Shown: positions 1 to 46,748, counted from the first letter of the stretch. The stretch is 64,000 nucleotides of DNA from Lytechinus pictus (GCF_037042905.1 NC_087262.1:10493501-10557500); one strand, 5' to 3'. A program made the numbers and translations. Notes: a model not told the origin generated them from the letters alone.

Positions 1-40
1 CGTCCTGACCGACCCCCCCATCACCTGTTCTCTCTTCCAG

Positions 41-34446
<34,406 letters not shown>

Positions 34447-34568
34447 TACTAACCAATGTTTCATTCTAACTTTCTGCAGAAATCAAAACCACAATTAAAT
34501 CATTCTCCGTGCTCGTCTCACTCAATCCCAGTCACACATACTCTTCAATTAATAGGAAATTCCATATA

Positions 34569-35092
34569 CAGTGCGTCCCACAAAAAAAGAAACCCATTTT
34601 CCTGGAAAGATTTTACAAGTAATAATTATGTTTTTACTATAGATTTGACACCTACGGTAAGAGTGGAATCTCGTCTTAATTTGAGACCAACAGCTTAGCC
34701 AGTCGTTCATGCATGGCAGATTACAAACAATAACAATATTCAGGCATATCAAAACGGTTTCCGCTGAGATTCTCATGTGTGAATCTGAATCCAATCTCAT
34801 TTGAGAGATCAGTGAGAGAAACTTAAAAAAGAATACAAAATAAATGCTAATGAGCCAATTGTTGAATACGCACGGTCATCATATCAGGAACCATTCTTGT
34901 CTAATTTTTCTGTGCAACCTGGTTTAGACATTAAAATTGCAAATTCTTCATCAGTGCTCTTCTCGTATAAGGTGTCAAAATATGGAGAAATAATTAAATA
35001 TTGTGATGATGTAAATGAAGTATAAAAATACATTTGCCTTTGAAGAAGAAAGCCATGGGAGTCCTGGTTTCCTGTTTTTCTGGGACACACTG
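34569..35092. mobile_element. TIR element beginning cagtgcgtccca
   Basis: The left end cagtgcgtcccacaaaaaaa and the right end tttttctgggacacactg are inverted, with gaaac/gtttc inside. A partial relative is at about 23530-23765 (cagtgtatcccagaaaaaaa, gcatgacagattacaaac). The TIR start resembles Tc1/mariner types, but a TA duplication is not seen on the right. Confidence 0.55.
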
Positions 35093-35828
35093 TCTGTGGA
35101 GACAAATTGATATTGAAGTCTTTGTTTTATTTTTCTTACATTTTATTGTCTCTCGTTGCAATCAGAAGAGTCCTGCTTGTTACGCTGCTTGTGAGGATAA
35201 ACTTTTAATACATGCAGTTTTTCTTGTACTTTTGGGCTCGCAGAATGGAAAAGATCATTGTGTAATATTACTTAAATTCTATCTGCGTGCCGTGTTTTTC
35301 CTATGGAATTCTCAGATTTCCTATTGGAGGGTTATGTTTGAAAGAATCCATAATGTCACTATGAATCTGTATGGCGTAGCCAGAAGAATCTCTCCTTTCA
35401 ACTGCATAATAACAATTCCCCAACAAATCTCATTGACAGACTTAATATAATAGACTTAATGTTCTCCCTCACATTGTACATGTTTATACAGTCCAGTATC
35501 CAACTTCTTTTGTTTTCAGTAGTGTATCAAAGTTTGGTTATTCTATTATAGCTTTTCTCAGGTATCCATAAGATGAGTGTATTTGTCTGTGATTTCTGTA
35601 CGTTCAATATCAATCATCAGTGTACATGAATCTGAATCTGTATTTTATTCACTATTAAGATTACTGGTAACAGCGTTGTCTCTTGTATTTTTGTAGTTTC
35701 ACGACTAATCATATTTATTTTTAATGTGTTTTGCTACAAAGGCCATCAATCGTATTGCAAATGAAGTTTCCAATTTTTGGATCTCTATTGCCGCTGTGTA
35801 ATGACAAAGTATGTACGTAGGACCCTTT

Positions 35829-36232
35829 GGCCCGAATTCACAAAGGTGGTTTTGAAAACCCACTGTTGAATCCATGGTTTATGCAGATTTCCTGTATAAA
35901 TTACGTTTAATTTAGCGCGTATAGGGCGCGTGTATAAAAAAAATGTCCAATGCTGATGCACGCTGTTGTCAGTGCGCCAAATCGACGCCTGTTACCATGG
36001 TTAGATACGCTATTTTATTCATGAGTCCACTGTTTGAAGAGTGGACTCATGAATAAAATAGCGTGGATAACCACGCCAACAAGCATCAATTTAGCGCGCT
36101 GTGACAAAAGCACGCATCAGCTTTGGGCATTTTTCAATATACGCGGTAAAATAAGCGTAATTTATACAGGAAATCTGCATAAACCATGGACTCAACCATG
36201 GGTTTTCAAAACCACCTTTGTAAATTCTGACC
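35829..36232. mobile_element. 404-bp palindromic MITE
   Basis: ggcccgaattcacaaaggtg at the left pairs with cacctttgtaaattctgacc at the right. The pairing continues through tttatgcagatttcctgtat / atacaggaaatctgcataaa and closes at catgagtccact...agtggactcatg near 36030. Almost the whole element is self-complementary. Confidence 0.85.
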
Positions 36233-38085
36233 TTTATATATGGGACTTTCCTGAATTGTTTTGTCTCTTGTTTTCTTGTTCACATAGAGAGTTCTAATGC
36301 TCCTAAATGTATAAGCTACTGTAATCCCTCAATTTGATTAGGCGAGAGCACATTTGTCATGTACTTGTTGCATTTGTTTAAGAGAACACATTTTGTGAAA
36401 CTGGGGTCCAGCAATTTCAATCCTAATTTCAATTTCAATCTCAATTCAGAGTATATTTTCAATTGATCGTAAAGAATGTATAAATAGTGATTCATAAATG
36501 TATGAAACATTGGTTGGATAACGCCTTCATAAGATTGTAGATAATAATAATGAAGAAAATGGGTGATTTCAAGTCCGGTGTTGGCCTTGGTGTTAAAATG
36601 TGGATTGCTTCCCCTAGCTCCAAAACTTACGCAGAGTTTGTAAAACTGATCCGTTGAATGACTAGTTTTCACTGTGTCTGAGAAAATCAAATCTGCACAT
36701 TAATTTTTGAAATATCTCTCATTAATTACAAATTACTACTTTTTACATTTTCTATGTTGTCAGATATAAATGCAGTACTCCTTTTTTCATTCAAAGGGCT
36801 ATACAACATGGTCATGTTTTTCTTGGGCTTGTCGCAGAAAGAGTCGCAATCGACTACAATTCCAACTATCAATTACATTTTGTTTTCAACCAATCAGAAT
36901 TGACCAGTTTGGACTTTCATTTGACATGATATTATTAGTATATAATAGGGTGGAACATAATCATACATGATGTATCACTGTAGAAAATTGGACAGCAGAG
37001 TTGTTCCTTGCTTTAATAGATTTACATCAAATACCATGGACCAAATATGAAATTCACTTGGACATAGTGATTGTACATTTCAAAAATTCATAGCTTCCCT
37101 ATCATTGACACAATTTATTTCACATTTTCATAATTTTGTCTGTCTTATTTTCCTGCTTTTAATTCTGGAATGGTATAGTAAAGCCCAGGAGTAATAGATA
37201 TTTTAGATATATTGTAGTTGTTTTGAAGCAATGAAATGTTGTTTTTATTTATAATTGTGATTTTATTTATTTCAATTTGAGTCTTTTGTTTTTTAGCCTT
37301 GCCAAGCACAATCAGTCTGTGGGTAATGCCTCAGGCACACTCATGAACCCGTCTCCAGACCGATCAAAGCTATATCATTATTACCAATGGCAAACCATCG
37401 GTCTGTTTGGAGTGGTTTCGTGGAGTGTGACTGAGGCTTGGCAGTACCAGTGAAAATATGCGTGAGTGCACCTGCAATGTGAATAGCTTTCTCACTCTTA
37501 CCGGCACTTCAATCATGATTAGATAATTTATACTGCATCAAGTCTTGGTATATTTTTTTTCCAGACCAGAGTCTGAAAACGTGTGATTGACCTCGCCTGA
37601 TTCAAGTTTTGCCCAAGTCAATCTCTGTAGTCCGGAAAAAATTGATTAAGGCAGATTCATTATCAGTGAAATTTTTTTTTTGTAGAACAGCAACAATAGC
37701 CAGAATGTACCGGTGCCACTCCCAAAACCATCAAATCTGAATTGTGCTGGAAATTGCATTTTCGGGAGGTAGGTTACCTTTTTGATGCATGACGACTTCC
37801 TAAAACACACAGATTATATGTTTAGAAAAGTGTTCGCTTGTGAGCTGATGTCCACTCTTAAGTTTGATACCAAAATGATGCAGTATTACATATTTGACCA
37901 TGATTGAGTAATGAAAGATTGTGAGAAGTCGGTTCATATTTCAGGAGTGCTCCAACTATTGATTTATATTGTACTAGTACTTGCTACTTTCAGAAGAATA
38001 CCGTAAGTAACGGTCTATTAACCGCACCTTTTTCTCGGCGGGATAGAAGCAAAAGTTGGGGGTGCGGTTTATAGTCTGTTACGGT

Positions 38086-38199
38086 CAGTAGCGTACCGTG
38101 ACTCGGAGGAGACAAAGCATTGGGGGGGCAAAGCATTGTTCACAGACAATGCACTGCCCCCCCAATGCTTTGTCTCCTGCAGTTCACGGTACGCTACTG
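38086..38199. mobile_element. hAT-like MITE with 8-bp target duplication
   Basis: The left end cagtagcgtaccgtg and the right end cacggtacgctactg are exact inverse complements. gttacggt flanks both sides exactly (38078-38085, 38200-38207). Inside, gacaaagcattgggggggca pairs with its complement. Confidence 0.85.
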
Positions 38200-39916
38200 G
38201 TTACGGTAATAGCTATTGATCACAGCTTTTATATTTCAATGTTCTTTTATTTTTTAAATTAATCATCACATTGCATCGCTCTTGCAAACTCTTGTTCTTA
38301 AAACAACTCTAGCTATCAATATTAGTATACTCTAAATTAGGAATTTACTACTGTGGTTTGAAATATAATTTTTTTTTATAAATATGGAGTTATAGGTACA
38401 AGAATGGGTATTTTTTCAAATATTCAAGTTTGTATCATATAAAGACTAGTTAATGAACTTAATATTCAGATTTCATAATTGTCAATTTTGTTCTTAATAA
38501 AAAAAAAAAATGGTTTGATGTGCAAGACGTACAATGTGCATCCATGAAATGAGAACGGTGTGAGAGATTTATTTTTTTTTGCCCATTTATTGTGTGGCAT
38601 AAGAAAAATATATATATATAAATAAATATATATATCTATTGAATTGTATAAATTGAATTTGTTTGGTTGTATGTATGGCTTTTTAGTTCTTCTCATGTTG
38701 AAATTTGGCGTAGGTGAGGCATTATTGTATATAGGATCTGAATGGCTTGATTACCAAACAATAGATTTGGGGAATGTTTTTTGAGATATATATATATGTA
38801 GGTCCGTATTTATGACTTTTGTGTTTTGATATCAACTGGTGTAGAAAGATGGAAAAATGTATTTTTTGACATATGCTTGGGTATTGAAGCCCATCGGGTG
38901 TAAATTTAACCGTGTATATAATGTACAAAGAAGAATAGACTATATACAACAAACCGGCTGTGTCGTTTGTTTACCAAGTATTAGGGAAGTTAAGTGTTTG
39001 AAGTGTTGATGATTACATTGTAACAAGAGAAAAAACAAATTGTCAATCTCATTTGAAATAATTTTGAAAACCAGTGCAAAGCAATGGTGTATTCTTTATT
39101 TATGACATTTAAGACTATTTTTCGATATGATATTCGTGTATATTGATGTGTTTTTCTTTAAATCCCAGTTCTTGTTTTCTTTTTTTAACGCTGTTCTATC
39201 ATTTCAAAACTGTACTATATGCGTGTAGAACTTCCCTCCAAATATGTCTCCGCCAAGAGTTATGGTATCTTTAACATCATGTCATGGCAAAAAAAAGGAA
39301 TTATTGCCTGCAAAATTGATGATAAAAAAATAAAGAGAAAAAGTTACAAGCACTTTAGCTATGTTATGTGTCAAACTCCATATTTTAGACAGTACATGTC
39401 TCACCAGTTTTCTTTTTTAATTTTCTTTTACTTCTTTTTTTTTCTATAGCAAGAAAGTGTGCAAATGATTATAATCGTACATTCTTTAGCTTAAGCCACT
39501 GATGTGTACAGATGATTATGTAAACTTGTATATAGACAAAAAGAAATAAATTAAGATGTTGAGCTAATTTTCTTTCCTCCATACTCATGCAGTCTCTCGT
39601 TTTTTATTGATGTATGTTCTTTATTTTGTTTCGTGCAGTCACCTGTGAGCAAATGTGCTGGTTTACATTTGCGACAAAATTTATGTGACAATTATTTTGC
39701 AAAATGATATTCTTATGCCCTTGCGCAAAACAGTACAGCCTCTCCTTATGCATGCATGTCCTTACTGATATTTTCCAGCCAATATACTTTTGTCACAGTT
39801 TTGTCGCAAATCTCAAACTGCATATTCTTGCCCAATTAAACTGTTTTATATTCATTCGATGGATAAGCAGTTGGTCTACTCAAATAGTCCAATACCACAT
39901 GGGCCCCATATACATG

Positions 39917-40113
39917 TGGGCAATTCAATGATCAATTTTTTTGTTCGTCCGACCCCCACTTTTTTCAAGTCTTGCTTCACTTGATAAACTAACCATGTCA
40001 TGGTCCTTTCAGAACATTACATGCTGTCAAAAGAACAAGAAATCTGAGACGGAAAATTTCATGATGGTTCCACATATAGGGGGTCGGACGTACATATTTT
40101 ATGGAATTGCCCA
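39917..40113. mobile_element. Hairpin MITE-like element, copy 2
   Basis: Inverted ends: gggcaattcaatgatc...cgtccgaccccc and gggggtcggacgtac...atggaattgccc. Interior words (cttgcttcacttgataaact, tgtcaaaagaacaagaaatc) match 13494-13715 inside the KAT6 gene. Confidence 0.75.
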
Positions 40114-41748
40114 TGTATAAACCATTTTCTTACGCTGGGAAGAAAATGTAGGAAAGCAATTTAGCGTCCCGGAGCCTATCCGAACTGAGTGAGAACGAGA
40201 GATAATAGAGAGGGATATGGGAGCGGGAGGAAAGAGATAAAGGAAAGAGAGGGGAGAGGCCATGAAGAGAAGAGAGAGACAGCGAGAGAGGTATGAAGTG
40301 ATTGAAGAAACAGAAAAAAGGAGGTATAAAAAAGGGGCGGAGAAGGAGAAAGGAGGATAGGGAAAATGGGAGGGGAAAATAGTCCTGAAAAGAGACGGGA
40401 GAGAGGGAAAGAGAAACGCATGAACCCACAGTGATTGTAGTCTTCAGTATCAGACGTAGTGCTGAATTTTGACAGGATCAGACTCGTAAAGAATAAAAAC
40501 AAAAGCTGCATTGCAGACTCCGCCTAAATTATATACACAACAAACAAAGTAAGTCCCCCCTAAATCAAAATGCTGTAACTTTTGAACGGAATAATTTTGA
40601 AATATAATATTTCGTAGGTGGTTTTTTACACTCGTGAAGCAACTCCTGGGCGAAAATGAGATTGATCGGTTAGGTCATGCATGAGTAATCAAAGATTGAA
40701 TTAAAAATGACAATTTTTGAAAGTCACAGGAGTCCTTTTTTCAGATTTTGTAAATACAAACATGACAAAGTTGGGCAAAGGTTGTTTTTTGGTGAATTTT
40801 ATGGTCATAGCGCTGTTTTATTATCCAGCATTTAGACACTCCACACGAAATTTTGATAACGTATGTTCATGGTTGAGTGAGCACATTTTTTTTGGTGACG
40901 TATCATCATAGGGATTTATGGTAGTATCCCCTCTAACTTGTTAAAACATGTTAAAATTTGAAAATGTTAGTGGCTCCCCTCCCCCAATTTTTCGGCACCT
41001 CCCCACTTTCAAATGCTGGATCCACCACTGATTTGTCCATAAATTCAACTGATCCTGAGAAATTGTAAGGAAAAGAATACAGTTTTATGCAGTTAAAAGA
41101 GTACTAATTCCTAAGTTTTCGAGTGTGCTCGCTCAACCATGAAAGTGTAAAAAGTTCGGAAAGTGCGTGGTAATAAAAATGATGGATGATAAAAACAACA
41201 CCAAATAAGTTACATTTAAAACTCCTCTTAAAAATGAGTCTGTAACATATTAAGCTTGCACCCCCTCCCCAATCATGCATCTTTATGTTAAATTATTGTT
41301 TTGTTTTGATGGCAATCCTTGAATGCCAGGGTTAATTCATACCAATAAACTTTAAAATAGAATTTTAACAATTTCTTCGTCACTTCGGGATGGGGGGCGG
41401 GGAGGCTAGGGCACCTATCATTGTTCATGACATGGCACATAGTGTGTGTCCCAATTAAGGAGGTCTTAATGCCCCTTAAAATTGAAGCCCTGGATTCGGC
41501 CCCGCGGATCACCATATTTGACAGACCATCTAAGAGAAGTATACCATTACTGTCATTTACTACATGGTCTGTCTAGTATTCACTGACCCATTCGTGGGAA
41601 GAGCAGATAATCATTCTACGAGCAATTATTTTGCAAACGACGTAGCAATAACGGGAAGAAAAAGTACAGGGGAGTATCACGGTCAAACCTATAGAGATCC
41701 AGCATACATCAATATACCTTAATATACACAAATGACTTATTAAAGGAA

Positions 41749-42128
41749 AGTCCACCTCAACAAAAACGTTTATCTAATAAAAAGAAAAAAATATATAAAA
41801 TAAAACAAGCATATAAAACTGAAAATTTCATCAAAATCGGATAAAAAATAATTCAGAAAGTAGGCTAATGACATTCCACAGTTTCACTTAATTTCGCAAA
41901 ACAGTTATATTCATATCTTGGTAGGTATGCAAAGAGGGGGCTGATAACTCTCCTTTTCTTTTGTATTGTATCATAATATAACGTATTATGAAAAATGAAA
42001 TAAATAGGCGAAACTTTAAAATGTCATAACTTTCTTATTTTACATTTTGAATTTAATGAAACATTCAGCGTTATGCTTGTTTGATTTTTTCTTGACTGAT
42101 TTCATTCAACATTTTTATGGGTGGACCT
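41749..42128. mobile_element. Palindromic MITE, about 380 bp
   Basis: Left agtccacctcaacaaaaacg against right atgggtggacc, with aagcatataaaactgaaaat against gaaacattcagcgttatgct and similar internal pairing. The arms are diverged. Confidence 0.65.
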
Positions 42129-42264
42129 GACATTTGATTAGAGTCACACGCACTAAGAGGTTGTCTATGAATTTAGACAGATTTCATTTCATTTAAGATA
42201 TTCATTCTTTTTTAATTTCATAATTATTTGATCAAACCACATTATATTGTTATTTTTAATTTGT

Positions 42265-42462
42265 CATTATAAATATTGTAATTTCTATTATCTTCGCACT
42301 TGTTATTTGTAATGTATTGATGTATCGTGGTGACCCCTTTCCATAAGCATTAATTTCTCCGGGGTATCCAAGCCATCTTGTTTTTCTGTTACTTTGTTAA
42401 TAATTTATTTTGTTCTGTTTATACTTTTGATGGTTAAATAAATTAATTGAATTGATTGAATT
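42265..42462 (+). mobile_element. 3' tail of a CR1/L2-like LINE
   Basis: It ends gatggttaaataaattaatt followed by gaattgattgaattg, the short-repeat tail typical of such LINEs. The upstream text (gtatcgtggtgacc..., ctccggggtatccaagcc) resembles their 3' UTRs. No RT frame remains. Confidence 0.6.
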
Positions 42463-43126
42463 GGTATAATCAGAGGTATATTATAGTTTGCATTGTTTAA
42501 TAGATATCTCTACTCTGTGGCTATTATTTATAGGGGCATCGAAACGAGTGGAAAAGCTAGGGTGCTTCAGCCCCTCACTTTTTTTATATAATCTTGCACA
42601 AAAACCTTAATAAATGACCATCTGATTTTTTTCGCATGGTCAGCCCCCACCCTCACTTTCAAAATCGTTAGACAAATCCTGTAATTCTGGGGCTTGTCTT
42701 ACAAAGAGTTAAGGTTGATCCGATCGATCACAACTATGGAAAGCCATAGCAGCAACATCAACATCTAAAATGCATGTTTCTTCAAAACATTTTTTTTGAG
42801 GTACACTGCATGCATTACTTTTTGACCAATGACGCGTTCAACGTGGTGCATTCTATACTACACAAAGTGCAATGACTTCATTAGCTTTTTAAGTCATACT
42901 AAAACCCTTTGCAATAGGGAAAAGGTCAACACCTGTCCCCCCCCCCCCTTCCTGGTACAACAGCCTCTGACCCCCTTTGAAACACCCGTCTGGGGCCTGT
43001 TGCCGCAAAAATACAATTAAATACAACATAAGTAAAAAAAAAATATTGCTTCTGATACTGGTTCAAAATTGAGTTATGCTTGATATTTTGGGTTGTATTT
43101 GATTGCAATAATTGCAAGGTATCCTT

Positions 43127-43398
43127 GGGCCCTGTCTTACAAAGAGTTACAATTGATTCAATCAATCATAACTCAATATGGAAATCCATCAGTGTCTTAA
43201 TTTTTTTTCTACAGGAAATCTGCACAATGTTCTTTGTAAACAAAGAGAAGCACAGTGAAATTTCAAGAAAACAATGAATGCATGAATATACATCATAGTT
43301 GAAAAACATTTTGAACAAAGATGAATAATAGATGTTGACATTGTTGGCCGTCCATAATTGTGATTGATTGGATCAATCGTAACTCTTGATTGGGTCCT
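43127..43398. mobile_element. MITE of the gtcttacaaagagtt family, copy 1
   Basis: It begins gggccctgtcttacaaagag and ends inverted (gatcaatcgtaactcttgat, gggtcctgg). The interior (ggaaatccatcagtgt, gaatgcatgaatatacatca) is nearly the same as 58732-59003. Confidence 0.8.
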
Positions 43399-44526
43399 GG
43401 TCACATTAATCAGAAAACAACAAATTATGAAATACATACACTAGATATTATTTGATTTTGATAAGAAAATATAAATCATTTAATAATTTCACCTGAAAAC
43501 ATTGGAAAATAAAATTATTTCAGTCTGATACAGTATATGAGATACAAACATTTCACTTGTACACATATAAAGGCATTTGTCTAAATTTGCTACTCTCCAC
43601 ACGGGTGTTAAACGGGCACCCAGTAGGATACATAATTTAATGTCCATGTAGACTGCTGTAATACTCCCCAGTAAGTGGAAAATGTGCACATTTTTTTGTG
43701 CCAGCCATTCACATGACTAGGGTACTGGGGAGAATTTCCTGAAATAAATATTAAAGATAGTTGAGGTAGTGATCTCAAAATGAGTTTAAATGGAATCAAA
43801 TGACCGCCAAAGTGTTTGCACGTAAAAATAAAAAAATGTGCCAGATGACTCTGGAAGAAAATGTGAAATTGCTGAGAAATAAGCACAGAATTCCATCAAA
43901 TGTTGGGTATTTTTCCAAGCAATATCAATACACTGTCCTACATATGCATTTTTGCGTTAGTGATCATCACAATTATCGGTTTTGAGCTAAGATTTCATGA
44001 TTTCACAAAGATCTGTTTACTTCAATGTACCAGATCTATATCTATGATAATATTGCAACAAATGACCTTGATTTTAATGACTTTCTGACGAAACAATTGT
44101 TTGCTGCAACTACTTTCTTTTACCTTTAAATTACAATAATTATAATGCTAAAATATTTGCATCTGCTTGGCTCAGAACAAACTAGTCATTAAAAATCACT
44201 ATTTGCTTCAGGAAACATTTCAAAGATATACATAATCGTAAAACTATTGGAGAAATTACTGGTATAATTAAGTACCACATACACATACATGTGTCATCAT
44301 CATCATCATATCAGCCATGATCAGCCCATGGCAGGGCGAAGGCCTCCTCAAGTTGGTGCCAAAGGTGCTTATCGTATGCTGATGCAATCCATGTAGGCCA
44401 AATATCCTTTCTTCTAGGCTCGTTGAATGATTAGTCATCTGATTTAGCTGGTAGCAGCACCAAGTTTCAAATCAGCAATCGAAGCCCAATTAATATTCTT
44501 CATTCAAGGCTTGCCCAATCTGATCT

Positions 44527-46269
44527 GGCTTATGACGATCGTCTGCGTTCGTGGAGCGGGGATGGCCCCACCCTTTCAGGAAAACTGGGGGGGGGGGGCT
44601 TTTCTCGAAAGTGTGGGTTGAGGGAGGGGAGTAGAATAAATTAACGAACCCTTTCGGGAAAACCGGGGGGGGGGGGGGGGGGGGGGGCTTTTCACAAAAA
44701 AGCTGTGCTGAGTAGTCTCCTGTACCAGTTGTTTATTCAATTCAATTCAATTCAATTCATTTATTTGACATCCTTTAAAAACATATGTACAAGTATACAA
44801 CAACAAAGGAGTACAATAATTTAAATCACAGTATAAGCGATAAAAAATTGTCAAAATATAAAAGAAAATGAAAATAAAATGTAGCGGATTTGTATGTCTG
44901 TGTAAGTTTGTGAGGGTATGTATGTAGGCCAAAATGGGGTGAGGGTGTGTGTGTGTGGGTGTGTATGTCTCAGTGTGTGATGGCATGTGTTTATGTGTGT
45001 AATTGAGGAAGGAAACAAGGGAAAACACCCCACATTTTTTGTGCAATTTTATCTTTAAAAACTTGGGCCTAGGCCTATTTATTTATTTCCGATAGTCTAG
45101 GTGGTGCACGCGAGGGGCCCGGTATATGGTGGATACCTCTAAGATGCGTTTTGCTGAAGATGTCATTTCTGAAGAAAATGGAAAATATGCTAAACGCAGT
45201 AGATCAAAATGCGGAGTCACTTTGGATCACTACAACAATATTTCAGCTGAGGGAAAACGTGCAAAGGGCAAGTCGTACACTTGTAATCATAAATATTACA
45301 AGCAGAGAGGTACTCCAAACTTTCAGAGAACTATTCATGAACTACGAAGCAAAGAAGCTCTACACCCTGTTTGTCTTATTCGTTAATATTACAAGCAGAG
45401 AGGTACTCCAAACTTTCAGAGAACTATTCATGAACTACGAAGCGAAGAAGCTCTACACCCGGTTTGTCTTATTCGTAAATATTACAAGCACAGAGGTACT
45501 CCAAACTTTCAGAGAACTATTCATGAACTACGAAGCGAACAAGCTACACCCTGTCTGTCTTATTCGTAAATATTACAAGCACAGAGGTACTCTAAACTTT
45601 CAGAGAACTATTCATGAACTACGAAGCGAAGAAGCTACACCCTGTTTGTCTTATTCACAAATATTACAAGCACAGAGGTGCTCCAAACTTTCAGAGAACT
45701 ATTTATGAACTACGAAGCGAAGAAGCTCTACACCGTTTGTCTTATTCGTAAATATTACAAGCAAGGGCTGAAGAAGGCCTATGTGCGTTACGGCCCCCAA
45801 ATCAACAAAAATGCTACTTTTATATTTAAGGCTGGTTTAATTCTGTTCTTTTCTGATATTGTTGGATGGAGCTTCTAAACTTCTATGCAAATGCAAATTT
45901 ATTCAGAATAGAAAACATTCTATTTCTCTTAATTCAATTGTTCTATGATGGGGGGGGGGGGTCTAGAATTATGAAATTTAAAATCAACAATAAATGCTCT
46001 CCTCTTTTTCTCTTATCATAATCTACCAATATCATAATCATTTGATGAATAATTTTTCATACAAACGACTGGTTCAGAAAACTACTTAATACAGCCTTTC
46101 GAGAAAAGCCCCCCCCCCCCACCCCGGTTTTCCTGAAAGGGTGTGTTAATTTGACTCCTCTCCCTCAACCCACTTTTTCAAGAAAAGCCCCCCCCCCCAG
46201 TCTTCACAAAAGGGTGGGGCCATCCCCGCTCCACCCCCGCTCCGCAAACACAGACAATCGTCATAAACC
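44527..46269. mobile_element. 1743-bp non-autonomous transposon, long TIRs, 9-bp target duplication (Mutator-like or foldback)
   Basis: The termini are ggcttatgacgatcgtctg and cagacaatcgtcataaacc, inverted with two mismatches. They continue inward for about 210 bp (left 44527-44735, right 46059-46269). Each arm holds two G-run/cttttc subrepeats. The exact 9-bp duplication atctgatct flanks it at 44518-44526 and 46270-46278. The interior has a LINE-like (ttcaa)n tail (44734-44765), GT-rich DNA and a 92-bp tandem repeat, with no transposase. A 9-bp duplication with long TIRs points to Mutator-like elements; sea-urchin foldback elements are the alternative. Confidence 0.85.
45291..45775. repeat. 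~92-bp tandem repeat inside the transposon, five copies
   Basis: Units starting aatattacaagcagagaggt or aatattacaagcacagaggt lie at about 45291, 45385, 45478, 45569 and 45659, with a final partial at 45751. Most of each unit is open in one frame (FRELFMNYEAKKLYT), but period changes of 90-94 bp shift the frame between units, so no long protein is encoded. Confidence 0.9.
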
Positions 46270-46611
46270 ATCTGATCTCACTGGTGCTACCATTGATATC
46301 ATTCAGTTCGGAATCGGTGATCTAAGCTTGATATTCTTCATTCAAGGCTTGCCCAATTTATAATAATCTGATCTCACTGGTGCTACCTTTGATATCATTC
46401 AGTTCGGAATCAGCGATCTAAGCTTGATATTCTTCATTCAAGGCTCATCCAGTGATTAACCTGATCTCACAGGTACCATGCAGCACCAATCTTGTTCAGT
46501 TCCAAATCAGCAATCTAGGCCCGATAGTCTCCGTTCAATGTGCATCCAATGATTAATTGTTTGATCCGACTGCTGCTAAAATCGATATCATTCAGTTTCA
46601 GAATCAGTGAC

Positions 46612-46748
46612 CTACGCCCGATATTCTTCGTTCAAGGCTCGTCCGATGATTGATCTTCTGATCTCACAGGTGCCACCACCGATCTCGTTCAGTTTGGCAT
46701 CACGCAAGAAACGACCAACGGGATAGTCATTGATGTAGCCATTTCCCC
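46612..46748 (-). CDS. IVD: IVD last coding exon
   Basis: Acceptor cttatag. It completes a Gly codon and encodes [20 protein letters not shown], then [20 protein letters not shown] and EYRA-stop. TCE stands where relatives usually have TSE. Its second half is the unit of the downstream tandem array. Confidence 0.95.

Larger units (their letters stand above)
34447..39560 (+). other. KAT6 3' UTR and flank, extent uncertain
   Basis: AT-rich and without coding exons. Candidate poly(A) signals: aataaa at about 34839, 38493 and best at 39545, where GT/T-rich sequence follows within 60 bp. Hairpin elements at 34569-35092, 35829-36232 and 38086-38199 lie inside, so they may be transcribed. The true 3' end cannot be set without transcripts. 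Confidence 0.5.
39561..44394. other. Intergenic region with repeats
   Basis: No gene recognised. Contents: hairpin MITE copy 39917-40113, a G/A-rich stretch 40190-40415, a MITE at 41749-42128, a LINE tail at 42265-42462, a MITE-end fragment at about 42692-42780, a MITE at 43127-43398, and poly-C near 42940. Confidence 0.65.
44395..46611 (-). pseudogene. Tandem decayed copies of the end of the IVD last exon
   Basis: Read on the minus strand, the last coding segment (from RDAKLNEI to the stop) recurs about six times with a ~95-bp period: roughly 46515-46611, 46418-46514, 46322-46417, 46270-46321 and, beyond an inserted transposon, 44395-44526. The unit nearest the gene is still open for 27 codons (KLNDIDFSSSRIKQLIIGCT and on) and stops at the same place. 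Farther copies keep DSELNDI..GSTSEIR but have stops or shifts. Confidence 0.85.

Noticed and set aside
45151..45708. 185-codon open frame inside the transposon
   Set aside because: It is built from the ~92-bp tandem repeat, and the frame switches between units. No start context or domain supports a gene.
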